A stretch of DNA of 64,000 bases from Pseudomonas fragi (GTDB lineage Bacteria > Pseudomonadota > Gammaproteobacteria > Pseudomonadales > Pseudomonadaceae): positions 28,051-92,050 of the forward strand of contig NZ_NQKQ01000018.1 in the NCBI RefSeq assembly GCF_002269505.1, read 5' to 3'. Below, piece after piece: positions 34,895 through 43,402 of this stretch (the first letter of the stretch is position 1; each line of letters begins with the position of its first letter). Position numbers and translations under genes: made by a program. The notes below the pieces were generated by a model. It made no database searches and was not told the origin of the DNA. It saw only the letters and a list, made by a program, of their open reading frames with translations.

Positions 34895-36256
34895 TCAGCT
34901 GGTTTTAGGGTTATTCAGCGAATTGAGCGTGGTCATGATGCTGGAACTGCTGGCGTTGATCTTGGCGATCAGGGTGTCCATGGCGGTGTACTTGGAAGTC
35001 AGAGACGTTTTCAGACTATCCATGCGCCTATCCAGATCCGCTTGCTGAGTGGTCAGGTCCGTGAGTTTGGTATTCAAGTCAGTCACGCGACTGGCCAGCA
35101 GCCCGGTCGTACCCACATAGCTATCGGTCGCCTTGGTCATGCGCGCCACCAGGCCGTTATCACCGCTAAACACCTTGGCAATTTCAGTGGCGCCATTAGG
35201 CTTGGCGACTGCAGCGTCCCACTGCTTGTCATCCAATGTCAGCAACCCGGTTTTTTGATCGGTACTGATCCCCATCTGGGACAAGCTGCCCATGCTTGAC
35301 GAGGCAGAATTTTGCAGCAACTCGTTGCGAATGCCGCTGACCAGTTGACGCATCGACGCATCGCCAGTCAGGGCGCCCGAGGTAGTGGTTGCCGCATCAC
35401 CAGTGGCCGTAACCTTGGTCTGGGTATTGATACTGGTCAACAGCGCGTTGTAGGCGCTGACAAACGACTGTACCGAGGTTTTCAGCGTTGCGGTATTGGA
35501 GGCAACGGTGATGGTAGACGCTTTGGTATCAATCAGCTCCAGGGTCACACCGCTGATGGCGGAAGTGACTTTGTTGCTCGACGACTCCATGGCGATGCCA
35601 TCGATGGTGTATTCCGCATTTACCGGCGCTTTACCGGCGTCGTAGCCAGTCGACAGCTCTGAATCACCGCTGATGGTGATGTCGGTGCCCTTACCCGTGG
35701 TCTGCGAGCCAATTACCAGACGCGAACCATTAGCATCGGTCAAAACGTTGGCGCTGACGCCCTTGGACTGCAACTGCGTATTGATCGCTTCACGTGTCTG
35801 CTGAAGGGTTGCGCCTGCGGGGATAGAGACATTGTAGTCAGAGCCGGACTGCGAAATGGTCAGGGTCGTAGGCTCAGTGCCCGAGTTCACGACCGAGGAA
35901 GTACCACCCTCAAACACCTTACTGGTGATTTTTGACGAGGTCGCCAACTTGCTCACGTCCAGCGCATAGGTGCCGGTGGAGGCTTTGTCATCAATGCTGA
36001 CTTTGGAAATTTTTTCGTCTGACGACGTAGCGGCCAGACCGTTGAAACTGGAAACGCTGTTGAGCTTGGCAATGGCTGCACGATAGGTTTCGAGCGAAGC
36101 CTTTACCGTACCCACGGCGGACAACTGAATGGTGGTATCTTTTTGTTGCGCAGTAATCTGGCTTTGCTTGGGTGCTTTTTCAGCATCAACCAAGGCTTTC
36201 ACAATACCGATAGTGTCAAAGCCCGAGCCGACACCGGTAATCGTAGAACTGGCCAT
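34895..36256 (-). CDS. fliD: Filament cap protein FliD
   Basis: 453 residues: D0 helices at both ends (N-terminal SGFDTIGIVKALVDAEKAPK; C-terminal coiled region with LTDLTTQQADLDRRMDSLKT) and the central FliD domains rich in Thr/Ser. The cap folds flagellin at the filament tip. AAGGAG precedes the ATG. A FlaG gene, usual between fliC and fliD in Pseudomonas, is absent: only 155 bp separate the two. Confidence 0.95.
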   Translation of the reverse strand: MASSTITGVGSGFDTIGIVKALVDAEKAPKQSQITAQQKDTTIQLSAVGTVKASLETYRAAIAKLNSVSSFNGLAATSSDEKISKVSIDDKASTGTYALDVSKLATSSKITSKVFEGGTSSVVNSGTEPTTLTISQSGSDYNVSIPAGATLQQTREAINTQLQSKGVSANVLTDANGSRLVIGSQTTGKGTDITISGDSELSTGYDAGKAPVNAEYTIDGIAMESSSNKVTSAISGVTLELIDTKASTITVASNTATLKTSVQSFVSAYNALLTSINTQTKVTATGDAATTTSGALTGDASMRQLVSGIRNELLQNSASSSMGSLSQMGISTDQKTGLLTLDDKQWDAAVAKPNGATEIAKVFSGDNGLVARMTKATDSYVGTTGLLASRVTDLNTKLTDLTTQQADLDRRMDSLKTSLTSKYTAMDTLIAKINASSSSIMTTLNSLNNPKTS

Positions 36257-36321
36257 CTGTATTCTCCTTATCCGGTGGCTATCGCTTTATTGACGAAGCT
36301 AGTGCCAAGGCAGCAGACAGC

Positions 36322-36337
36322 TTCACAATTCGTGCCA
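36322..36337 (-). promoter_or_regulatory. Possible degenerate RpoN promoter of fliD
   Basis: Minus-strand TGGCACGAATTGTGAA has a perfect TGGCACG -24 element, but the -12 dinucleotide is GA rather than GC. It lies 65 bp upstream of fliD. fliD is FleQ/RpoN-dependent in P. aeruginosa, so it may be functional but weak. Confidence 0.35.
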
Positions 36338-36354
36338 CCTTCAAGTACCAAATG

Positions 36355-36390
36355 CTGAAAAAACAAAAGGGCACGTAAACGCGCCCTTTT
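36355..36390 (-). terminator. Rho-independent terminator of fliC
   Basis: On the minus strand AAAAGGGC, an 10-base loop, then GCCCTTTT followed by GTTTTTT, starting 20 bases after the fliC stop. An 8-bp stem with U-run is a good intrinsic terminator and would separate fliC from fliD. Confidence 0.8.
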
Positions 36391-36411
36391 GCTCTCAACC
36401 AAACGCCGAAA

Positions 36412-38085
36412 TTACTGAAGCAGTTTCATTACAGCGGATGGCAGCTGGTTAGCCTGGGACAGAATCGCGGTAGCGGCCTGTTGCAGGGTTTGTTGCTTGG
36501 TCAGCTCGGCAGCTTCCGATGCGAAGTCAGTGTCCTGAACGCGACCACGTGCAGCAGTCGAGTTCTCGGAGATGCTTTGCAGGTTGGAAACAGTGCTGTC
36601 GAAACGGTTTTGCACGGCACCCAGTGCAGAACGTTGGGTGTCGATCTGCTGGATTGCACCAGTCAGGGCCTGAATAGTTTGTTGAGCGCCTTCGGCAGTC
36701 AACACGCTCAGGTCGGAGACGGTGGTTTCGACGGTGTTGGCGTTGGTGGTTTTAGCTGTAGTTGCCAGCCCCAAGGAGGCAAGACCAGTACCTGCACTAC
36801 CGTCAGCAATAGTGATATCTTTAGTGGAAAACAGCTTCAGCGTGTTGTCAGCATTTTTGCTGGCAGTTACGCCTGTGCTAGCGCTGTTGATCGAAGAAAC
36901 AATAGTATCGATCGAATCACCTTTCTTAAACTTCACCTCAACGCCATTAAAAGACACAGAGGTATCAGTAGTTAATTTGGCTTCAGTACTACCCGCCGTA
37001 AGGCCTAGCTTGGAAAGTGAACCTGGACCAGTAGTACCCACTCCATCAGCCAAGTCAATTGATTGACCTTTCGCCGAAGTCAGCTCCAGACGCCCATCAC
37101 TACTAACTGTGGCTGTGACTCCCGTTTTATCTTTCAAAAGATTAATAGCTGTTGCAGTTTCTGTTAAAGACTTATCCGCTGTGATATCAACCTTTATACC
37201 GTTGATCCGGACTTCACCGGCTTCCGCGCCTGCTTTAGGAGCCGCGGGCGTTACAAAACCCGCTGTCGAGGTTGCAGAACCTACGGCTGTAAAAGTAATG
37301 GCCGAGGACAAGTTTATTTTTTTGCCTGCGGAATCAACGGACGCCGACACACCAGTCTTGGAAGTCTGCTTGTTGATTTCGGCGATGGCGTCTTCGATTT
37401 TTGAACCTTTAGCAATCGAAACATCTGCACCATTGATAGTCAGGGTTTCATCAGACGTGGGCGCAGCAAAATCAGCGCCAGAGGCCTTGAACTTGGCAAC
37501 ATCGTTTACGCCACCAACAATCTTAGCTGACAATGCACTTGCAGCACCCGAAGCACTTGCTTCCCCATAAGAGCCCTTCAAACCAGTAGCACTGATATCG
37601 CTCATACCGAACGAAATAGTCTGGTTGGCATCAGCACCCACCTGGAAAGCCTGGTTCTGGAACGAACCGTCCAGCAGGTTACGACCACCGAAGGTGGTGG
37701 TAGACGAAATACGGGTCAGTTCACCGACTTTCGCTGTGAATTCTTGTTGCAGGGAAGCACGGTCATCAGCGCTTTTATCACCGTTCGCGGACTGCAGGGC
37801 CAGTTCACGCAAACGTTGCAGAATATTGGTCGACTCTTGCATCGCGCCTTCAGCCGTCTGTGCAATCGACGAGCCGTTGTTGGCGTTGGCGATGGCAACG
37901 GTCATGCCTTTAACCTGGGAGGTCAGACGGTTGGCGATCTGCATGCCGGCAGCGTCGTCTTTGGCGCTGTTGATTTTCAGGCCGGACGACAGACGGGTCA
38001 TCGAGGTGCTCAACGAGTCGCCGGCTTTGTTCAGGTTCTTCTGAACGGTCTGGGACGTGACGTTAGTGTTTACTGATAAAGCCAT
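36412..38085 (-). CDS. fliC: Flagellin FliC
   Basis: 557 residues. Conserved D0/D1 ends: N-terminal MALSVNTNVTSQTVQKNLNK through about residue 170, C-terminal from about 460 to ILSQANQLPSAVMKLLQ. The variable centre contains three related Flagellin_IN-type units near residues 214-260, 291-343 and 376-428, each with a ...INGxxV/FNGVEV strand followed by a helix ending SxTGVxA. The centre is lysine-rich and its DNA is more AT-rich than the ends. A sigma-28 promoter and GAGGA site precede it. Glycosylation is possible given the KAS III neighbour but is not shown. Confidence 0.97.
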   Translation of the reverse strand: MALSVNTNVTSQTVQKNLNKAGDSLSTSMTRLSSGLKINSAKDDAAGMQIANRLTSQVKGMTVAIANANNGSSIAQTAEGAMQESTNILQRLRELALQSANGDKSADDRASLQQEFTAKVGELTRISSTTTFGGRNLLDGSFQNQAFQVGADANQTISFGMSDISATGLKGSYGEASASGAASALSAKIVGGVNDVAKFKASGADFAAPTSDETLTINGADVSIAKGSKIEDAIAEINKQTSKTGVSASVDSAGKKINLSSAITFTAVGSATSTAGFVTPAAPKAGAEAGEVRINGIKVDITADKSLTETATAINLLKDKTGVTATVSSDGRLELTSAKGQSIDLADGVGTTGPGSLSKLGLTAGSTEAKLTTDTSVSFNGVEVKFKKGDSIDTIVSSINSASTGVTASKNADNTLKLFSTKDITIADGSAGTGLASLGLATTAKTTNANTVETTVSDLSVLTAEGAQQTIQALTGAIQQIDTQRSALGAVQNRFDSTVSNLQSISENSTAARGRVQDTDFASEAAELTKQQTLQQAATAILSQANQLPSAVMKLLQ

Positions 38086-38165
38086 GACGAAATCCTCATT
38101 GGATGAATACTGCGGCTTCCGGCCCTGGCAACCGCCGGGTGTGGCCTAGAGAACCTTCGTAATAG

Positions 38166-38192
38166 TTATCGTCGTGAATGTCGGTTGCTTGA
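38166..38192 (-). promoter_or_regulatory. FliA (sigma-28) promoter of fliC
   Basis: Minus strand has TCAAGCAA (-35), an 11-base spacer and GACGATAA (-10; consensus GCCGATAA). Spacing and -10 match are excellent. It lies about 80 bp upstream of the fliC ATG. Confidence 0.85.
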
Positions 38193-38279
38193 GGGTTATT
38201 TTGATTTTTTTTGCTGGCAAAGGGGCATGCCTTGTAATTCAGGGGGTTAGCGGGTCGATTAGCTGCCGGGTCCCCCCAG

Positions 38280-38366
38280 TGTGGGAGCGGGCTTGCTCGC
38301 GATTCGGGCGGCGCGGTGCTTCAGGCAAACCAGGGTGATGCCATCGCCAGCAAGCCCGCTCCCACA
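38280..38366. repeat. REP-like palindrome between KAS III gene and fliC
   Basis: Arms TGTGGGAGCGGGCTTGCTCG and its near-complement ending CCCGCTCCCACA, about 45 bases apart. Lies between the KAS III terminator and the fliC promoter. Confidence 0.85.
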
Positions 38367-38391
38367 AATTCAATCTGCCCTGTCAGAAAGC

Positions 38392-38425
38392 AAAACGCCC
38401 ATGGCTTTAGGGCCACGGGCGTTTG
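38392..38425 (-). terminator. Terminator of the KAS III gene
   Basis: Minus-strand AAACGCCC-G-TGGC, 6-base loop, GCCA-T-GGGCGTTTT: a 12-bp stem with one internal mismatch, ending in a short T-run, 18 bases after the gene's stop. Confidence 0.7.
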
Positions 38426-38442
38426 ATGTTTCGGCTTGCAGC

Positions 38443-39369
38443 TTATGGGCGATAGATAATCGCCGAGCCCCACGACAGGCCCACACCAAAACCGCTCAGC
38501 GCCACGCGCTTCCAGGTGGCGGTCATCACGTGCTTTTCCAGCAGCAGCGGAATGCTCGACGACACGGTGTTGCCGGTCTCGACCATATCCTTGATAAATT
38601 TCTCCGGCTCGCCTTCAAAGCGACGGGCCACGGCGTCAACGATGGCCGCACTGCCCTGGTGGATGCAGAACGCGTCGATGTCTTTGGAGGTCAGTTCGGA
38701 CTCTTCCAGCAGCTCGTTCAAGTGCGCAGGCACTTTAAGCAGGGCAAAGTTGAAGACCTGGCGGCCGTTCATAAAGAACACGCCATCACTGACTTTCAGA
38801 TGGGGCGCACCCGAGCCGTCAGTGCCGAACTTGGCCTTGCCCAACTGCCAGGGAGCGTCTTCGCCCATCCAGGTGGCGGTGGCCGCGTCACCAAAGAGCA
38901 TGGTGGTGTTGCGGTCTTCCGGGTCGACGATTTTCGAATAGGGGTCTGCGGTGATCAGCAGGCCGTTTTTCAGGCCCGTGGCTTCCATAAAGCCTTTCAT
39001 CGCATAGATGCCGTAGACATAGCCCGAGCACCCCAGGGAAATGTCAAAGGCGGCAACATGGGTCGGCAGGCCGAGCTTGTCCTGGACGATGGCGGCCGTG
39101 TGCGGCAGGCCTTCGGCGTCGCCGTTCTGGGTGACGACGATCAGCGCGTCAATGGATTCGCGCTTGAGTTGCGGGTTGTTGGCGAACAGCGCGTTGACCG
39201 CTTCGACACACAGATCCGAGGTTTCCTGGTCAGCCTCTTTGCGCGGCAGAAAGGCCGAACCGATCTTGCCCAGAATGAATTCTTCGTCTTTGGAGAACTT
39301 CGCGCCTTGCGCGTAGTTGTCTACACCGCTTGCTGGCACGTAACTGGCGATGCTTTTAATGCCAATCAT
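38443..39369 (-). CDS. 3-oxoacyl-ACP synthase III-like protein of the flagellin locus
   Basis: 308 residues of the FabH/KAS III fold with the complete catalytic triad: C114 in LGCSGY, H237 in CIHQGSA and N267 in ETGNTVSSS. The GFGVGLSWGSAIIY C terminus is typical. In P. syringae a KAS III gene (orf3) lies between the flagellin glycosyltransferases fgt1/fgt2 and fliC and is needed for normal flagellin glycan. Here it stands alone between flgL and fliC. It probably makes an acyl group for a modified sugar rather than bulk fatty acids. The glycosyltransferases must be elsewhere or absent. Confidence 0.9.
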   Translation of the reverse strand: MIGIKSIASYVPASGVDNYAQGAKFSKDEEFILGKIGSAFLPRKEADQETSDLCVEAVNALFANNPQLKRESIDALIVVTQNGDAEGLPHTAAIVQDKLGLPTHVAAFDISLGCSGYVYGIYAMKGFMEATGLKNGLLITADPYSKIVDPEDRNTTMLFGDAATATWMGEDAPWQLGKAKFGTDGSGAPHLKVSDGVFFMNGRQVFNFALLKVPAHLNELLEESELTSKDIDAFCIHQGSAAIVDAVARRFEGEPEKFIKDMVETGNTVSSSIPLLLEKHVMTATWKRVALSGFGVGLSWGSAIIYRP

Positions 39370-39620
39370 TGTGGCTTCCCAATACTAAATAGCTGGAGAT
39401 CACCCGCTCGCAAAATCGAGGGGCGCTGACAATAAAGGGGCTTTTTCGCGCAGGAATGCGGCGAATATGGGTGCATAAAAATAAACAAAACAGCCTGGAA
39501 AAGGCCCCGCACCCGCCCGTACGTTTCATACGATACAGTGAAGATGCCCGTTATGACTCATAGGTCACGCTATTTTGTGCGGTTTTATACAAAAGGTTTC
39601 AAGAAAGACGAGGACTGACC
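39370..39620. other. Upstream region of the KAS III gene
   Basis: About 250 bases without a gene. They should hold the KAS III promoter, but I find no good sigma-54 or sigma-28 match. A possible -35-like TTGAAA lies near 39597 on the minus strand, without a convincing -10. Confidence 0.35.
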
Positions 39621-39769
39621 TGTAGCCGCTGAGGAGCGAAGCGAGGCTGCGATCGAGGACGCAGTCCTCGCAAAATCGGCCATCACCGGATTTCTGAAAC
39701 ACCGAGCCGGATGGTTTTGCGGCCGCTTCGCAGCCGATCGCAGCCTCGCTCCGCTCCTCAGCGGCTACA
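39621..39769. repeat. Large inverted repeat between flgL and the KAS III gene
   Basis: About 149 bases with outer arms TGTAGCCGCTGAGGAGCG(A) and complement, each arm about 45 bases. It belongs to a second repeat family, seen again at 57019-57167, with shortened or half copies at 52643 and about 32312. It directly follows flgL and may fold into a long stem acting as a terminator. Confidence 0.85.
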
Positions 39770-39778
39770 AAGTCAGTA

Positions 39779-41359
39779 TCACAGCTGGTTAAACAGGCTC
39801 AGCTGGGAGATTTTCACGAATGCCAGTTGCGAGGCTTCGAGCATGGCTTTCTGGAACGCCAGTTCGATGGATGCCCCCGCCATGTCGGTGTTGCCGATCG
39901 CCGCCGTGGTGGAGTCGTTGGCCAGGCCCAGGCTGATATTTTCATCCGCCTGAATATCCACCGCCTTGAGCCGCGCACCAATCGAGCCGCGGGCGCTGTC
40001 GACGCCGGCACTGGCGTTTTTCAGGTTGCCGATCGCGGAGTTGATCGCGTCCTTTTGCGTTTGCTGGGCCAGCGGGTCTTTGTCGCTGGGGATTTCCAGG
40101 GCCTTGCGCAGCTGGCTGATGGTGTCCAGCGCGTTTTGGCTCTGGTGGTTGTTGCGGTTGACGACAAACTGGTCGCCCGCCTCAGGAGTGCCTGAAAACG
40201 TGAAATCAACCCCCAGCGCGCCGCTGGCAACATCGCCCTTGGCAATCGATTTGCTGTCGGCGGTCAACGGCTGGGCATACACCTCGTACTCGGTGGCACT
40301 GGTGAATTTGATCACCGCGCCATTGCTCGGGAAACTGTCGGCGTAGACGCCGGCATCGGTCACTGTCGACTCGGTGAGCTGTGCAGTCGAGGTATTGCTC
40401 GGGGTGCGCGAGGCGTTAATCGTGTCTGCCTTGGCCTCAAGGGTAAAGGTACGCTCCGCCACCAACGCATCCCGCTCAGCTGCAGGAACGTCCTTGAGAT
40501 TGGGGGTGATATCAAAGGATACCCCGCGCAGGCTGATGTTCTGCGAACCGTCCCTGGTCGGGTCGAACACGCCATTGCCCGCCACCTGCGAGGTCAGGTC
40601 ATTGCCGTCGCGGTCAGTAAGGGTGTACTGGGTGCTGCTGCTGAATTTCAGCGTATAGGGCTGACCTTCGGCGAAACTCTTGTTGAACACCGCGCTTGAA
40701 GTGACCAGACCGGCAGACACCGAGAGCTTGCCGTCATTGACGGTCGGCTTGCCATCGGCGCCCATGCTTGACACAAAAGTCGCCTGGGTACGCCCGGTAT
40801 TGGTCGCGCCTTCCATGATGCTCCTGGCCGTGTCACTGCTGGCCAGGGTCAGGGTGTCGGAAACCTTCAGGTTGAGCTGGGTGTCGTCGCCCTGATAGCT
40901 GTAGGTGCCATCATTGTTGCGGGTGTAAGGCGGGGTATCGGTCTTGGAGCCGGAGAACATGTAGTTGCCCGCGGCGTCCTTGCTGTTGAGCAGGCTGAAC
41001 ACCTGCTCTTCAATACTGCCCAGTTCGTTGGCAATGGCCAGGCGATCGGCATCGCTTTTGCCGCTGCCTGCGCCCAGGGCCAGCTCACTGGCCTTTTGCA
41101 ATGAATTGTTGATGCTGTCGAGCACCGCTTCCTGGGCACCCAGCGATGACTTGATGCTGTTCATATTGGTGTTGTACTGGGCCAGCATGTCTTTTTGCTG
41201 CTGCAATTGCAGCAGGCGCGCCGCGCCCACCGGGTCATCGGCGGCGGTCTGGATGCGCACGCCGGAGTCGATCTGGCCCTGGGTCTTGATCACCGACGAG
41301 AAGTTGTTCTGGTAGGTGGCACTGGTCGATTCAAAAAACTGCGAAGTTGAAATACGCAT
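39779..41359 (-). CDS. flgL: Hook-filament junction protein FlgL
   Basis: 526 residues, longer than the roughly 440 of P. aeruginosa FlgL. The N terminus MRISTSQFFESTSATYQNNF and the C-terminal helix ELAFQKAMLEASQLAFVKIS are conserved; the extra length lies in the middle domain (about residues 180-400), rich in Thr/Ser/Asp. FlgL joins hook to filament together with FlgK. It starts 14 bp after flgK. Confidence 0.95.
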   Translation of the reverse strand: MRISTSQFFESTSATYQNNFSSVIKTQGQIDSGVRIQTAADDPVGAARLLQLQQQKDMLAQYNTNMNSIKSSLGAQEAVLDSINNSLQKASELALGAGSGKSDADRLAIANELGSIEEQVFSLLNSKDAAGNYMFSGSKTDTPPYTRNNDGTYSYQGDDTQLNLKVSDTLTLASSDTARSIMEGATNTGRTQATFVSSMGADGKPTVNDGKLSVSAGLVTSSAVFNKSFAEGQPYTLKFSSSTQYTLTDRDGNDLTSQVAGNGVFDPTRDGSQNISLRGVSFDITPNLKDVPAAERDALVAERTFTLEAKADTINASRTPSNTSTAQLTESTVTDAGVYADSFPSNGAVIKFTSATEYEVYAQPLTADSKSIAKGDVASGALGVDFTFSGTPEAGDQFVVNRNNHQSQNALDTISQLRKALEIPSDKDPLAQQTQKDAINSAIGNLKNASAGVDSARGSIGARLKAVDIQADENISLGLANDSTTAAIGNTDMAGASIELAFQKAMLEASQLAFVKISQLSLFNQL

Positions 41360-41373
41360 CGTCGCGGGCTCCC

Positions 41374-43392
41374 TTAAAGACTGTTGATCAGCGTGCTGAA
41401 GGTTGCTTGCGCCGCTTTGATGATCTGCGACGAGGCGGTGTAGTACTGCTGGAACTTGACCAGGTTGGAGGCTTCTTCGTCCAGGTTGACCTGGGACACC
41501 GAGTTGCGCACCTCTTTGGCGTAGGCCAGTGCCGCGCCATTGGCAGTACCGTCGACCGCGGCCTGGCTGGCTTTGCCGCCCACTTTGGACACCAACTGGC
41601 TGTAGGAAGTAGCCATGCTGACGCCGCCGGTGCCGTCCTTGCTTACGCCCACTGTGGCCTTGGTTTGCAGGCCCAGCAGTTCGTTGGCGTTGCGGTTGTC
41701 AGCCTTGCCGTCCTTGTTGAACTTGATATCGAAGCTGTCACCCTTGCCCGGCGAGCCGCTGATGGTTGCGTCGAAGCTGACATCCGAAGTGCTGCCGTCA
41801 GCGTTGGCGACCGGCACCTTGATCTTGACGGCGTTGTCCTGGCCCGGCACATAGGAGCCGTCGCTGATCTTTTCGCCCTTTTCGTTCAGTACCCGGTAAG
41901 TATGGGTTCCAGCGTCATTAACCCCATCGAATACAATACGCAATGGCATCGCGTCTTCAACCTGTGACTGGCCCAGGTTGGTGCCGCTGTAAATATCCAG
42001 TGGTACTGTCAGGTTCAAGCCACTCACCGCACCCGTACCCGTATTGGAGCCGCCCGCCCCGGCCACCAATGGCCCGGCAAATGCCAATTTATTGGCATCG
42101 CTCATTTGTACGCCGATATTGCTTGCGCCACTGCGGGTGGGGCTGACCTTGAACGCATCACCAGCGGTCATCGGGCCGCCCTTGAGGTCCAGAGTGAAGC
42201 CGTCGATGACCTTGGCCGGGTTGTCCGTGGTGGCGAACGCGCCCATATCGGTGCCGTCGGAGCGCTTGACCGAATACTCGGTGGCGCTGGTAAACGTGAC
42301 CTGATAGTCGTAGGCGGTCAGCGCGCCGCTGTCGGCGATGCTGACATTGAAGTTGCCTGCGCCAATATTGCCGGTCGCCGCTTGGCTGCGCTGGGTGATG
42401 GCCTTGTCACTGTTGATGCTGTTGAACATCGACGAGCCGAACTCGCCATTGGCATCCAGGCCCTGGCCCAGCTGCTGGTTGATCGCATCGGCGACCACAA
42501 TGGCTGTACGCCCCAGATCATTCATGGCCGGGGCCAGTACCTCATCGCGATAGCGCAACAGGCCGCCGATCTTGCCGCCGCTGAGCACCGAGGTCACGTC
42601 GGAGCTCGATTGCTGGTAATTGATCTGGATGCTGTACTGGCTTTTGTCGACCTTGCCCGGTACCGCCGAGAGGGTATTGGAGGTCGAACCCTGCACCAAC
42701 GCCTGACCGGTGCCCAGGGTGATGTCGTAGACGTTGTCGTGCTCCTGGACCGTCACCCCGACCAGCTCGTTGAGGGTGCGTACCGCTTCGTTGCGCGCAT
42801 CCAGCAGGTTGTTCGGGGTATTGCCCGCCGTGGTGGCCTGGGTGATCTGCTTGTTCAGCGAGGCGATGGTGGCCGTGTGCTGGTTGACCATTGAGGTCAG
42901 GGTATCCAGCTGGCTGTTGATCCCTTCGTTCTGCTGGTTGAGCTGGGACGAAATCGAGTTGAAACGATTGCTCAATGTCTGCGCACTGGTCAGCAGCAGT
43001 TGGCGCGCCGACACATCACCAGGCGCCGCGGCGGCGGTTTGCAGCGAGCTGAAAAAGCTGCTCAGGGCTGCCGAAACGCCAGTATTTTTATCCGACAGCA
43101 GTTTGTCGACCGTGCCGATCTGGTCGAGATAAGCCTGGGCATCGCCATTGAGCGACGTGGTGGTTTGCAACTGGGCGTCGAGGTAGGAGTTGTACACGCG
43201 GCGCACGTCGGCCAGGGTGGTGCCGGTGCCGATAAACACCCCGCCCACCTGCTGCGAAGCACCGCTGCCCTGGACGATCTGCTGACGCGAATAGCCCGAG
43301 GTATTGGCGTTGGCAATGTTGTTGCCGACTGTCGCCAATGCGCCCTGACTGGCGTTGAGCCCCGACATCCCGATGTTGATCAAACTCGCCAT
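41374..43392 (-). CDS. flgK: Hook-filament junction protein FlgK
   Basis: 672 residues with the flagellar-rod signature at the N terminus (LINIGMSGLNASQGALATVG and NNIANANTSGYSRQQ) and the C-terminal coiled helix NLVKFQQYYTASSQIIKAAQ. FlgK sits between hook and FlgL as the first junction zone. It begins 10 bp after flgJ and so is in the flgFGHIJKL transcript. Confidence 0.96.
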   Translation of the reverse strand: MASLINIGMSGLNASQGALATVGNNIANANTSGYSRQQIVQGSGASQQVGGVFIGTGTTLADVRRVYNSYLDAQLQTTTSLNGDAQAYLDQIGTVDKLLSDKNTGVSAALSSFFSSLQTAAAAPGDVSARQLLLTSAQTLSNRFNSISSQLNQQNEGINSQLDTLTSMVNQHTATIASLNKQITQATTAGNTPNNLLDARNEAVRTLNELVGVTVQEHDNVYDITLGTGQALVQGSTSNTLSAVPGKVDKSQYSIQINYQQSSSDVTSVLSGGKIGGLLRYRDEVLAPAMNDLGRTAIVVADAINQQLGQGLDANGEFGSSMFNSINSDKAITQRSQAATGNIGAGNFNVSIADSGALTAYDYQVTFTSATEYSVKRSDGTDMGAFATTDNPAKVIDGFTLDLKGGPMTAGDAFKVSPTRSGASNIGVQMSDANKLAFAGPLVAGAGGSNTGTGAVSGLNLTVPLDIYSGTNLGQSQVEDAMPLRIVFDGVNDAGTHTYRVLNEKGEKISDGSYVPGQDNAVKIKVPVANADGSTSDVSFDATISGSPGKGDSFDIKFNKDGKADNRNANELLGLQTKATVGVSKDGTGGVSMATSYSQLVSKVGGKASQAAVDGTANGAALAYAKEVRNSVSQVNLDEEASNLVKFQQYYTASSQIIKAAQATFSTLINSL

Positions 43393-43402
43393 GGTTCAAA
43401 CC

